This document shows, piece after piece, positions 9,849-18,435 of a stretch of 64,000 nucleotides of DNA. This DNA comes from Candidatus Scalindua sp. (GTDB lineage Bacteria; Planctomycetota; Brocadiia; Brocadiales; Scalinduaceae): NCBI GenBank assembly GCA_031316155.1, contig JALDRB010000014.1:1-64000 (forward strand), given 5' to 3'. How positions within the stretch are numbered: position 1 is the first letter of the stretch; each line of letters starts with the position of its first letter. Below the pieces are notes generated by a model that did no database searches, was not told the DNA's origin, and saw only the letters and a program-made list of their open reading frames with translations. A program made the position numbers and the translations under genes.

Positions 9849-9864
9849 TTGGCATATTGTTTGC
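9849..9864 (+). promoter_or_regulatory. Sigma-54 (-24/-12) promoter
   Basis: The sequence TTGGCATATTGTTTGC has GG at 9851-9852 and GC at 9863-9864 with exactly 10 bases between, the diagnostic spacing for RpoN promoters. The predicted transcript would start near 9876, about 40 bases before the ATG at 9918. The PrsR-type enhancer-binding protein encoded at 37.7-39.1 kb is the natural candidate activator. Confidence 0.7.
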
Positions 9865-9917
9865 GACTGATATTGTTCATTGTTAAATTTCGTAAACAAA
9901 ATCAGCAGGAGATAATT

Positions 9918-11144
9918 ATGGGAAAATTAAATATTTTAAAACGGTTTTATTTTAGCAATTATTGTATTAATTCATTATTTATCATAGCCATATTATGTGT
10001 AGTTTTAATTCCTAATTTTGCCTACTGCCAAACATGGCAACAAACATTGGAAAGTAATTTTGATATAGTCGATACTTTCGACCATTATCAGAATTGGTCT
10101 GGCAATACAGCTACAGTATCACAAAACTTTATTGATGACCCAAATGACTTGCCGAAATATACTAATGGTTCACTTGGCAAACTATGGAAGCAATACGCAT
10201 ACAATCCAGATGGAGAGGTTGGCGGTGAAGGAAGGTTTGGGCCGTGGATTGGAGATAGTGGGAGCGCCTATCAGGTTGGAAGTAAAGGATTAAAGCTAAT
10301 GGCACGAGGTTTTGGACCAACCGAATTGTATACCTATATTGGAGATGGAACTCCTAATAGTGGTTATGCTGAAATATTTTTATTTTTCAGAGCATATTTC
10401 CCTCATAATGCTTTTCCTACAAATACTGATCCAAATGATAATGGTCCAAATGGAAAAGTAGAATATAATCAAACTGTTTTTAATACTGATGGTTATTTAT
10501 GGTTGACCGGAATAAAGTTTGTGAATTTTGGTACAGGTTTTACATCAGTAAATACTCATCCTTCAGGCTGTTTTTATGGAGACGGTGAAGGTTGGGTAGA
10601 TTTATTTAATACATATAATGATAGGGGTCAGCATGTTCTTTTTGGATTTTCAACTTGTGGCTATACCGGATGTAACGGTGAAAATTGCTGGGGCACTACT
10701 TCAATACCATTTGACGAATTAGGCGCAATCGAGATAAGGCTACAGATTGAAAAATACACTAATGGTGTCGTTTCTCAATATGGTGAATTAGAAATATGGA
10801 AGTATGATAGCAACGGAAATGCAGCAGCATTAATACCGAAAAGGACAAAAATTACCGTAATGCAAAAAGAAGATAAGGGGCATTTAATTAATAGAATTCT
10901 ATTAAATGGAAACAAACATAGGTATGACAGTACTGGGCCACCTACAAGTCCAGCAAATTATAACCGTTCGGTTGGGGAATACAAATTAGGAAAAGGAATG
11001 GCTGAGTTTTGGTATGTTGACGATGTTATCATAGACGATCAACGCATTGGACCTAAATATTTTTCACTCCTAGGTGGTAGTGGCGGTGGTGGTGGCAGCA
11101 CCACTCCTAATCCTCCGGCCAATGTAAGAATACAAAATAACTAA
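9918..11144 (+). CDS. Secreted protein, possible polysaccharide lyase / concanavalin-like fold
   Basis: I place the start at ATG 9918 because AGGAG sits just upstream and a sigma-54-type promoter overlaps the further upstream frame. The product of about 408 residues has a signal peptide (hydrophobic run LFIIAILCVVLIPNFAYC) and a single beta-rich domain with many Trp, Tyr and Asn residues, for example FWYVDDVIIDDQRIGP near the end, similar in feel to heparin- or alginate-lyase-like jelly-roll proteins. The carboxyl end is a Gly/Ser linker followed by TTPNPPANVRIQNN, which looks like the first strand of an Fn3 domain that stops abruptly. A role in exopolysaccharide turnover is inferred only. 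Confidence 0.6.
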   Translation: MGKLNILKRFYFSNYCINSLFIIAILCVVLIPNFAYCQTWQQTLESNFDIVDTFDHYQNWSGNTATVSQNFIDDPNDLPKYTNGSLGKLWKQYAYNPDGEVGGEGRFGPWIGDSGSAYQVGSKGLKLMARGFGPTELYTYIGDGTPNSGYAEIFLFFRAYFPHNAFPTNTDPNDNGPNGKVEYNQTVFNTDGYLWLTGIKFVNFGTGFTSVNTHPSGCFYGDGEGWVDLFNTYNDRGQHVLFGFSTCGYTGCNGENCWGTTSIPFDELGAIEIRLQIEKYTNGVVSQYGELEIWKYDSNGNAAALIPKRTKITVMQKEDKGHLINRILLNGNKHRYDSTGPPTSPANYNRSVGEYKLGKGMAEFWYVDDVIIDDQRIGPKYFSLLGGSGGGGGSTTPNPPANVRIQNN

Positions 11145-11157
11145 TGAATTACTGACT

Positions 11158-11200
11158 TTGCGTTACGTGTTGCTCGTTAAGATTGCAGCACGTAACGCAA
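11158..11200. terminator. Stem-loop terminator after the secreted protein gene
   Basis: A 16-bp stem (TTGCGTTACGTGTTGC at 11158-11173 with its complement at 11185-11200, one G-U pair) encloses an 11-base loop. It starts 13 bases after the stop codon. The following A/T run is short, so termination may be partial or Rho-assisted. Confidence 0.6.
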
Positions 11201-11746
11201 AATTATTGTATACGTAATGCCCATTAAAAAAAGTTCCAAAGAGAACTCGATAATACTTGACTGATTCATTCTGTAATCTTTTACTTTGTTGCACAGTGTA
11301 GAAGAAGAACTTGCTAAATTTAAGGAAATAACTATAACACAAAGAACCTGCGCATTCCTCACTTTATCATTTCAAATTTTAAGGTAAAAATTCTGGTTTG
11401 TTTAAGTAACCTCAAGGTCTCTTCGATATTATATAAGCTTTGTCTTTCTTGTGGTAATCGTGAGGCTAAAAAATGTTTTTTAATCAGTTTCAACTCCAGC
11501 ATCAGTGAGACTTAATTGATTTTTGTTTTCAATCGTCTTCCAGATCGTTTTGTAATTACCTTATTTACAATTTGAAGTTTTATCGGTAAACTACTTATCT
11601 TCTGGTAGTTCATAATTTGTACACACCTACATTTTGCTTCTCTATTGTTTTCCTTACGTATTTACTTGCTGCCAGTCAAAAAACAATTTTGACTGTTTAT
11701 TCCACTCTTGTGCATATAATCTGGTTTTTTTCATGGAGATACTTCA
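11201..11746. other. Spacer with a worn copy of the 93-bp repeat (11405-11470)
   Basis: No gene is supported. Near 11405 GTAACCTCAAGGTCT and near 11451 GTGGTAATCGTGAGGCTAA match the arms of the intergenic repeat family. A possible promoter, TTTTGACTG near 11686 and TATAAT near 11715, has a spacer longer than ideal. Confidence 0.45.
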
Positions 11747-13285
11747 GTGAGAACATTACTTGTTAGTCCACCATACTGCACTCCGGGAGAGGATATAGGG
11801 AGTAGAAGTGTGGATTATTCCGGGAACAATCCACCGTTGGGAATCTTGACTTTAGCAACGTACCTTCGTCGACATGGTTTTGAAGTAGACATTGTCGATA
11901 TGTTTAAATACACTTCATGGGAGAAGATAAGGGAAACGCTGAATGTTGCAAAATATGATATTTTTGGAATAAGTATATGGACGGGCAATCACTTTAAGGC
12001 GAAGAAAATATTAGAAATTGTAAAAGAAAAAAAACAAAATGTTATTACTTTAGCAGGGGGACCTCACGCATCAGTGCTTTATGAACAAGTAGCCAGAAAC
12101 TATGCTGTTGATTATGTTATTCGTGGTGAAGGTGAGGACACCATGCTTGAATTACTTGAAGCCCTGAAAGAGAATCAGGATGTATCCCGCATTGCTGGTT
12201 TAACATATGTTAAAGATGGACAGCTTGTAAACACACGTGAGAGAGAACCTTTTTCCACCCTTGACGACCTTCCTTTCACTGATTTTACAGACGTTGATCT
12301 AAATGATTATACAGAAGGGTTGTGGTCAGATACTATTATTCCGGAGAAATTGCAAAAAGAATATAATATTCAATATGTTAAATTTGCACCCGTTATTACG
12401 AGTAGAGGCTGTCCGGCTAAATGTACTTTCTGTTTCAAGAAATTTGGGAATATTCGAATGAGGTCTGCTGAAAATGTAGTAAACGAAATCAAGCAGATTT
12501 ATAATCAACATAATATTAAGCATATTCGCTTTTGTGATGACACGTTAAATATTAATGAAAAAAGACTGCAGGAAATCTGTAAATTGATTATTAAAGAAAA
12601 TATAAATATAACGTGGGATACCAGCATAAGGGCGTATCCGTTATCAATGGATACGGCTCAACTTATGAAGGAATCCGGATGTATCAAGTTGTCGGTAGGT
12701 GTTGAAACAGGTTCAGCAAAGATGATGAAGTCCATAAAAAAGGGTCTAACGCCTGAAAAGGTAATTAATGCCTTTGAGGTGTGTCATAAAGTGGGAATTC
12801 CTGTTATCGCCAATATTATTGTGGGCTTGCCAGGTGAAACCAGAGAGACTATACAAGAGACATATCAATTTCTACGAACAATAAACCCGGATTATACATT
12901 AGTATCGATACTACTGCTCTACCCGAAGACAGAGGTTTATTATCATGCCAAAGAAGTCGGTTTTATTAATGACAGCTATTTTTTAGAATCAGAGGTCGTC
13001 CCCGTCTATTGTTATGAACACACCTATGAAAAACTGTTAGATTACAGCCGGAAAGTGTTTATCCTTAATTTTGTTCAACAAAAAAATTATAAGAAGATCT
13101 TATACTATACATTATTGAGATTGAGAGAAAGAATTGGCCATTTAACTCACATATATCTAAATGCTAGAGGATTTGATTTAGTTTTAAAGGATAAAAGGTA
13201 TATATTTGAAATTAAATCAGGTTTTTCAAAAATTTATAAGAAAGGCTTCAATAGCATTGGTTATGGCAATAAAAATAAAATTTAG
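11747..13285 (+). CDS. B12-binding radical SAM protein
   Basis: The 512-residue protein has an N-terminal cobalamin-binding Rossmann domain, starting LLVSPPYCTPGED with PPLGILTLATYLRRHG and later AGGPHASVLYEQ, and then a radical SAM TIM-barrel core with the iron-sulfur motif RGCPAKCTFCFKK near residue 222 (CxxxCxxC). VGVETGSAKMMKSIKKGL near 325 is the usual SAM-contact segment. This architecture is shared by BchE-like methyl- or cyclisation enzymes and many enzymes of lipid and polysaccharide decoration. The start is GTG at 11747, preceded by GGAGAT. Neighbours do not reveal the substrate. Confidence 0.85.
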   Translation: MRTLLVSPPYCTPGEDIGSRSVDYSGNNPPLGILTLATYLRRHGFEVDIVDMFKYTSWEKIRETLNVAKYDIFGISIWTGNHFKAKKILEIVKEKKQNVITLAGGPHASVLYEQVARNYAVDYVIRGEGEDTMLELLEALKENQDVSRIAGLTYVKDGQLVNTREREPFSTLDDLPFTDFTDVDLNDYTEGLWSDTIIPEKLQKEYNIQYVKFAPVITSRGCPAKCTFCFKKFGNIRMRSAENVVNEIKQIYNQHNIKHIRFCDDTLNINEKRLQEICKLIIKENINITWDTSIRAYPLSMDTAQLMKESGCIKLSVGVETGSAKMMKSIKKGLTPEKVINAFEVCHKVGIPVIANIIVGLPGETRETIQETYQFLRTINPDYTLVSILLLYPKTEVYYHAKEVGFINDSYFLESEVVPVYCYEHTYEKLLDYSRKVFILNFVQQKNYKKILYYTLLRLRERIGHLTHIYLNARGFDLVLKDKRYIFEIKSGFSKIYKKGFNSIGYGNKNKI

Positions 13286-13681
13286 TTTGTCCAATTCAGG
13301 TTCGTTGTATTTTTATAGTATATCAGGTCATATCGATGGGTTTATCTGGAAATAGTAGTCGTTAATCTCACAGCAGATATCATCAGGGATTCAGAGATCT
13401 TATCCTCAAAGGTCTTTGAACTACCAACGTTCAAATTTCCCAAGATGTTATAGAATAATATGTTAATCTTAGATGCACCGATGCAGAAGCTTTTTCTGAT
13501 TCCTGTGTTCCCTGTGATCTCCGCGGCCTGTTTTATTATCTTACGACTTTGACACGTGCATGCGCTTGTGGCTTAAAAAAAATCCGCTGAAGACGCTAAT
13601 TAAAGGAGCTCTGTTTTTCTAAATAAACTTCTCATTTCTAAAGAAGAATTATTCTCAATCGAGTAATAAGGAGATAAATTC
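13286..13681. other. Intergenic spacer
   Basis: No gene is supported in these 396 bases. The stretch around 13500, with CCTGTGTTCCCTGTGATCTC, resembles a dispersed intergenic word I have seen in environmental genomes. AAGGAGATAAATTC at 13668-13681 is a strong ribosome binding region for the next gene. Confidence 0.4.
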
Positions 13682-14695
13682 ATGCATCGATCAATACAAC
13701 AATGTTTATTCTTATCAGCGGTAGTTTTAATTGGTTATATAATTTCTTCAGTTATTGTTTCAGAAAATATCTCCACAATCTCCAGTACATATGGCGATCC
13801 AATGATTGAAATAAACAATACAGATAACGTAAAGGAACCATTAAAGATTGAATACTTAACTACATTTGGAAGAGAGGGTAAAGCTGATAGCGAATTTGGT
13901 GGACCCTTTGGAGTACACTTATCATCGGATCAGCGAGTCTTTATAGGCGATGACCTGGGACATTCCATCAAAATTTTTGATAAAGATGGCCGTTTCCTGA
14001 GGCGTATAGGCAAGAAGGGAACAGCACCTGGTGAATTTTCATATATGGATACTGTGATAACAGACATGAATGGTCTTATATATATTGCTGATGCGGGTAA
14101 TAACCGGGTGCAGGTACTTGATCCGGCTGGGAAATATTTGCGGGAAATTCGCAATTGGGGCTTACTGCGTCATGGATTTAAGAACCCGCGTGGGCTTTCT
14201 TTTGATAACAAGGGAAATCTTTTTGTTATGGACTGGGGAAATCACTGTGTTCAAGTTTTTGATAAAGATTTGAAATTTCTTAAGAAAATAGGAAAAAGAG
14301 GTAATGGGAAAGGAGAATTCTACAACCCCATAAACCTTATGCATGATAATGAGGGAAGGCTGTATGTGGCGGACTTCAAGAACCATCGTATTCAAGTCTT
14401 TGATACTGAAGGAAATTTCCTTCTTATGTTTGGAGAAAAGGGGAATGAGCCTGGCCAGTTTCTTAACCCTGTAGGCATGGCGTTTGATTCAAGAGGACGT
14501 CTATTCGTTTCAGAATATGATAATCACCGAATTCAGGTATTTGCCCCTGATAATCAGTCTTTAGGAACCTTTGGCAAGTTTGGCAGTTCACCCGGTGAAT
14601 TCTATGAACCTGTAAATATAGCTATAAGCAGTGATGACAAACTCTACGTGGCAGAATTCGGCAATCATCGTGTTCAGATATTCAAAATCCATTAG
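13682..14695 (+). CDS. Exported NHL-repeat beta-propeller protein
   Basis: The 337-residue protein begins with a signal or anchor segment (LFLSAVVLIGYIISSVIV) and then has about six NHL units. They show the recurring pattern G-x-h-Y-h-A-D-x-x-N-x-R-h-Q-V-F, e.g. LYVADFKNHRIQVF and LYVAEFGNHRVQIF, separated by GxxGxxPGQF turns. NHL propellers in the periplasm or at the surface mostly serve as binding scaffolds. A strong AAGGAG site precedes ATG 13682. Proteins of this type are common near exosortase and polysaccharide loci, but no catalytic residues are evident. Confidence 0.85.
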   Translation: MHRSIQQCLFLSAVVLIGYIISSVIVSENISTISSTYGDPMIEINNTDNVKEPLKIEYLTTFGREGKADSEFGGPFGVHLSSDQRVFIGDDLGHSIKIFDKDGRFLRRIGKKGTAPGEFSYMDTVITDMNGLIYIADAGNNRVQVLDPAGKYLREIRNWGLLRHGFKNPRGLSFDNKGNLFVMDWGNHCVQVFDKDLKFLKKIGKRGNGKGEFYNPINLMHDNEGRLYVADFKNHRIQVFDTEGNFLLMFGEKGNEPGQFLNPVGMAFDSRGRLFVSEYDNHRIQVFAPDNQSLGTFGKFGSSPGEFYEPVNIAISSDDKLYVAEFGNHRVQIFKIH

Positions 14696-14711
14696 GATGA
14701 TCAGAGAATAA

Positions 14712-15035
14712 AATTAGCCTCACGATTGCTTCTCGATTAGACAGATTTACAAAAAACTAATAATCTTGGAAAATCTAGAGGTAATCTAGAAGCTGAATAA
14801 AACCTACTTTAGCCTCGCGATTACTTCAAGATAAACCAGATTAAAGAAAAATAAAAAATCGGGAGCAATCTAGAAGCTGAAGAAATTGTCAGCCTCACAA
14901 TTTCTTCAAGATGAAACGGATTTATAAAAAAAATAATCGAGAGTAATCTTGAGGTAATCTTGAGGCAGAAGAAAAACATTAGCCTCTCGATTACTTCAAG
15001 ATAAATCAGGTATAAGAAGAATATAGTAAGAGAAC
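14712..15035. repeat. 93-bp repeat array, block 2 (inverse orientation)
   Basis: About four units follow the NHL gene in the orientation opposite to block 1, each beginning TTAGCCTC and ending near AATCTAGAAGCTGAA. At 14937-14966 the 11-bp phasing is plain: AATCGAGAG, TAATCTTGAGG and TAATCTTGAGGC follow one another. Left arms read GCCTCNCGATTACTTCAAGAT. Block 2 leads straight into a broken GxxExxY gene. Confidence 0.85.
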
Positions 15036-15062
15036 AAGCGGCAATTCAGATACTGAAACGGA

Positions 15063-15585
15063 ATGGGAAAACTACAGATTGAATGCTTGTTTAAAGACTT
15101 AACGGAACAAATTATTAAATGTGCTTTTGAAGTACACAATGTATGGAAACCCACACTCTATGAGTGTGGTCAGAGATATATGGCTATGCCAATTATATAC
15201 TTTGTTAATAGGGCTGGAACAGTCTTTAACAAAGCGAAGCCCGCAATGAAAAATTTTGTTTAGAGTTGTTTGCCCGGTGAATTCTTTGGAGAAAACACAT
15301 AACTGTTCATTTGGCATAATTAGTAATTACGGTTAATTTGCGAATGGCTAATAACAGTATACTTATCCCCTTTTAGGGGTGAACCCAAAGCCACCTGCTC
15401 TGCGGGTGGATTCTTTACTTGAAGAAAAGATAATTATCGAACTGAAGGCTATTGAAGAAATTATTAATATTCATGAAATACAATTAAAAAAATTATTTAA
15501 AAGAAACAGGTATTGAAATTGGACTGTTGATTAACTTTGGTAAGAGGGTAGAAGTTAAGAGGAAATATGTAAAAGAACTTAAAAA
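15063..15585 (+). pseudogene. GxxExxY-family (PD-(D/E)XK-like) protein, disrupted
   Basis: The beginning LTEQIIKCAFEVHNVWKP matches the helix that opens GxxExxY proteins. After a non-matching stretch, frames from 15410 read DSLLEEKIIIELKAIEEI and then, after a frame change at about 15508, TGIEIGLLINFGKRVEV, which are the middle and end of the same family. The intervening 15.16-15.41 kb holds two small palindromes (CCCC-TTTTA-GGGG at 15367-15379 and CCACCTGC/GCGGGTGG at 15391-15409), suggesting an inserted small element or rearrangement. The product would be non-functional. Confidence 0.7.
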
Positions 15586-15587
15586 AT

Positions 15588-15830
15588 CTTTAGCTTCACT
15601 TTTCCTTCACGGATTAGACACATCTACAAAAAGCCAACATCCTGATTAATCTAGAGGCAATCCAGAAGCAAAAAAATAGTTAGCCTCACGATTACTTCAA
15701 GATAAAACGGAAAAAACTAAAAATAATGAGTATAAATAGATTAATCCAAGTAATCTTGAGGTAATCTAGAAGCTGAATAAAAAGACATTTTAGCCTCGCG
15801 ATAACTTCGAGATAAATCAGCCGTATATGG
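15588..15830. repeat. 93-bp repeat array, block 3
   Basis: Two to three units in the TTAGCCTC...GAAGCTGAA orientation, e.g. TTAGCCTCACGATTACTTCA at 15677 and GTAATCTTGAGGTAATCTAG near 15750. It lies between the broken GxxExxY gene and a broken DUF4258-type gene. Confidence 0.8.
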
Positions 15831-15997
15831 TCGTGCTACGCTAACTATCTGTAATAATGCTACTTAAGCCCTCAAGTAAGGGACATTTTTAGCTCAATAT
15901 TGCCTTTTCTATGGCCAATGGGAAAGTTGTGGTAGACCTTAAAGGAAAAACTGACTTTCTTAAAACAGAATCTGTTATAATGGAACATCACTGAAAC

Positions 15998-16222
15998 ATG
16001 GAAAAGGTTCTAAGATTTGACAGACATGCACGACGAAGAATGAAATGGAGGAGAATTTCTGAGGAAGAAGTTACACTTATTCTCAACGGTCCTGATAAAA
16101 CCGGAGCTATCAATAAAGGGAAGAATAAATGTTTATAAAGCAATCGGAACAAGATATATAAAGGTAACCTAAAAGAATTTTCTGATTAGGTTCTTATTAT
16201 AAGTGTAGTAGATAAGAGTTAA
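15998..16222 (+). pseudogene. DUF4258-type (RelE/BrnT-like) toxin remnant
   Basis: From ATG 15998 the frame reads RFDRHARRRMKWRRISEEEV, the amino half of DUF4258 proteins. The frame then shifts at about 16125 to GRINVYKAIGTRYIKVT and again shows an in-frame stop before VLIISVVDKS, ending at 16222. A small ribonuclease-like toxin of about 75 residues is therefore broken at two places. Its stop overlaps the AAGGAGG of the next gene, which preserves the usual toxin-partner arrangement. Confidence 0.75.
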
Positions 16223-16231
16223 GGAGGTTAA

Positions 16232-16453
16232 ATGAAGATAGAATATAGTAAAGAAGCAGATGCAATCTATGTTTACTTCAAAGAGGAATTCGTAGCCAAG
16301 TCCAAAGAGATTGAAGATGGTGTTGTTATTGATTTTGATGAAAATGGTCAATTTATAGGAATTGAGGTATTGGATGTAAGCCAGCGTTTCAGTCTTTCCG
16401 ATATTGTTAATGTGAATATAGAAAATCTTCCTATAGAAGCGATTAACGAGTAA
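16232..16453 (+). CDS. DUF2283 family protein
   Basis: The 73-residue protein begins MKIEYSKEADAIYVYFKE, followed by DGVVIDFDENGQFIGIEVLD, which is the hallmark DUF2283 beta-hairpin fold. DUF2283 genes usually follow DUF4258 genes and the pair behaves like a toxin-antitoxin module. AAGGAGG at 16221 ends 5 bases before the ATG. The partner upstream is broken, so this is an orphan. Confidence 0.85.
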   Translation: MKIEYSKEADAIYVYFKEEFVAKSKEIEDGVVIDFDENGQFIGIEVLDVSQRFSLSDIVNVNIENLPIEAINE

Positions 16454-16477
16454 ACACCTTTTTATTTGATGTGGTGT

Positions 16478-16600
16478 TAAAGCGTCTAGAGGTAATCGAG
16501 AAGCAAAAAGAAAATCCTTAGCCTCACGATTGTTTCACGATTAAACGGATTTGAAAAAAATAAATACTCTTGAGGAAAATCATTAGCTAGCAAATTGTAA
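16478..16600. repeat. 93-bp repeat, block 4
   Basis: One full and one partial unit: GTCTAGAGGTAATCGAGAAG at 16481, then TTAGCCTCACGATTGTTTCA with AAACGGATTTGAAAAAAAT. It ends about 20 bases before the acetyltransferase start. Confidence 0.75.
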
Positions 16601-16622
16601 TCTCGTCAAACTGTTTAAATCT

Positions 16623-17207
16623 GTGTTTAAAAACATCTCTAAAAATATAGTAAACATCTTTTCTTTGGTCGTTGTCTCTCCTCTATTCTTTGTTTATTAC
16701 ACTATTGGAATTTTCAGTAATAAAGACCGAGTATTTTGGTCTATCTCTCAGTTATTGAGCTTGTTTCCCGGTCTTACAGGCAATTATTTGAGAAAAGGAT
16801 TTTATTGTCTTACTATGACAAAATGCAAAAGTGAATGTGCAATATTATTTGGAACAATATTCTCCCAGGTAGATACGGAAATAGGAAAGAGGGTTTACAT
16901 TGGTCCAAACTGCAATATTGGCAAGTGCAGTATTGATGATTATTGTACAATAGGGAGCAACGTTCACATTATGAGTGGTAGGAAGCAGCACAATTATGAT
17001 GATCTTGACACTCCCATACAGGAGCAGGGAGGAACTTTTGAGAAAATAGTGATTGGAGAAGACACATGGATTGGAAACTGTTCCGTGATAATGGCCAATG
17101 TTGGCAAAAAGTGCATTATAGGCGCCGGCTCAGTGGTTACCAGGGATGTAGAAGACTATTCAATCGTAGCGGGCAACCCGGCTAAGTTGATCAGAAAACG
17201 TATTTAA
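16623..17207 (+). CDS. Hexapeptide-repeat O-acetyltransferase (LbH fold)
   Basis: The 194-residue protein has an N-terminal hydrophobic segment (VSPLFFVYYTIGIF) followed by left-handed beta-helix hexapeptides: RVYIGPNCNIGKCSIDDYCT and later IVIGEDTWIGNCSVIMANV, KCIIGAGSVV, ending in the typical SIVAGNPAKLIRKR. The family (CysE/LacA/NodL-like) transfers acetyl or other acyl groups to sugars or serine. In this polysaccharide neighbourhood sugar O-acetylation is the likely role. The start is GTG at 16623. Confidence 0.85.
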   Translation: MFKNISKNIVNIFSLVVVSPLFFVYYTIGIFSNKDRVFWSISQLLSLFPGLTGNYLRKGFYCLTMTKCKSECAILFGTIFSQVDTEIGKRVYIGPNCNIGKCSIDDYCTIGSNVHIMSGRKQHNYDDLDTPIQEQGGTFEKIVIGEDTWIGNCSVIMANVGKKCIIGAGSVVTRDVEDYSIVAGNPAKLIRKRI

Positions 17208-17283
17208 ACCACAGATGAACACGGATTTACACGGACAAGACAAGAAAAAATAAGTAGCTTTCTATGATATAAAATAGTTGTGA

Positions 17284-17622
17284 TTAAAATTCTCAGCCTC
17301 ACGATTACTACGAGATTAAGTGGACAAAAAAAAATACTGAAGAAGGAGAACATTAGCCTCACAATTTCTTCAAGATAAAAAGGATTAGAAAAAACAAACA
17401 ATCGTGAGTAATCTAGAGGGTATCTTGAAGCTGAACAGAAAGACATTTTAGCCTCGCGATAACTTCGAGATTAGGTGGATTAAAAATAATCTTGAGGGAA
17501 TCTAGAAGCTTAAAAGAAAGATACTTTAGCCTCACGATTGCTTCACGATTAAACGGATAAAATTAAGAAAAGAGAAGCAAAATCTTACGAAATCTTGAGG
17601 GTACCTTGAAGCTGCAATATGA
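17284..17622. repeat. 93-bp repeat array, block 5
   Basis: About four units in the TTAGCCTC orientation, spanning the whole gap between the acetyltransferase and the deacetylase and ending only a few bases before the ATG at 17629. Words TTAGCCTCACGATTGCTTCA, AATCGTGAGTAATCTAGAGG and TATCTTGAAGCTGAA recur. Just before it, 17207-17236 carries CCACAGATGAACACGGATTT, another common stray intergenic word. Confidence 0.85.
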
Positions 17623-17628
17623 AATATC

Positions 17629-18435
17629 ATGACTTACAAAATACCCATCTTACTCTACCATGACATTGAATCTGTTGATTGTCCTAACGAGAAATCAAAC
17701 CTTGCTTCCAAAGAGACAGTCGTGGACGTCAGCAATTTTGAATCACAGATCAGATACCTCTCCGAGAATAATTATGAAACCATATCCATTAATGAATATT
17801 TCAGATATATTAAAAATGAACAAAAATCCCTTGAAGGTAAAATAATCATATCCTTTGATGATGGGCATTACAGCAATTACAAACTGGCATTTCCAATATT
17901 AGTAAAATATGGGCTGAAGGCTACGTTTTTTATTACAACAAACTGGCTTAATCAGCAATACCATCTTACGTCGGATCAGATTAAGGAAATGATCGGCAAT
18001 GGGATGGAGATTGGTTCTCATGGCTTAACGCATAATTTTTTTCCAGACATGAATTCTCATGAGATCAAATTTGAACTCTCCGAATCTAAAAAAATTTTGG
18101 AGTCAATAACTAAACAGCCCATACATTATATTGCCTTTCCCGGCGGCCACTATAACCGTACAGTTCTCAGAATGTTGGAAATGTCTGATTACAGAGGTGC
18201 TTGTTCATGCTTGCAGGGATTAAACTCAAAGAAAACCAACCCATGGCTTTTAAAGAGGATTGAAATCAGGAAGAGTGTTTCTGCAGACCAGTTTAAACAT
18301 ATCTTTAATCCTCTTAGTATAGCCTTTTACCAGATGGTTGATTCGTTGAAGAGCTTAACGAGAAGGACAATTGGACTGAATACCTATTCTAATATAAGGT
18401 CTCGATTATATAAATATTATATATTTAAAAGATGA
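17629..18435 (+). CDS. Polysaccharide deacetylase (NodB / CE4 domain)
   Basis: The 268-residue protein has the NodB motifs in order: IPILLYHDIE near the start, IISFDDGHYSNY (motif 1, catalytic Asp and metal Asp) near 77, IGSHGLTHNF (motif 2, metal His residues) near 128, and IAFPGGHYN (motif 3) near 167. CE4 enzymes remove N- or O-acetyl groups from amino sugars in polysaccharides. There is no clear signal peptide. It overlaps the following GT2 gene by 4 bp, so the two form one operon. Confidence 0.9.
   Translation: MTYKIPILLYHDIESVDCPNEKSNLASKETVVDVSNFESQIRYLSENNYETISINEYFRYIKNEQKSLEGKIIISFDDGHYSNYKLAFPILVKYGLKATFFITTNWLNQQYHLTSDQIKEMIGNGMEIGSHGLTHNFFPDMNSHEIKFELSESKKILESITKQPIHYIAFPGGHYNRTVLRMLEMSDYRGACSCLQGLNSKKTNPWLLKRIEIRKSVSADQFKHIFNPLSIAFYQMVDSLKSLTRRTIGLNTYSNIRSRLYKYYIFKR

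Noticed and set aside
9849..9917. Amino-terminal extension of the secreted protein
   Set aside because: It would overlap the -24/-12 promoter and lacks a ribosome site; ATG 9918 has AGGAG and begins a proper signal peptide.
11177..11362. Minus-strand 61-residue frame after the secreted protein
   Set aside because: It overlaps the terminator hairpin and has no motif.
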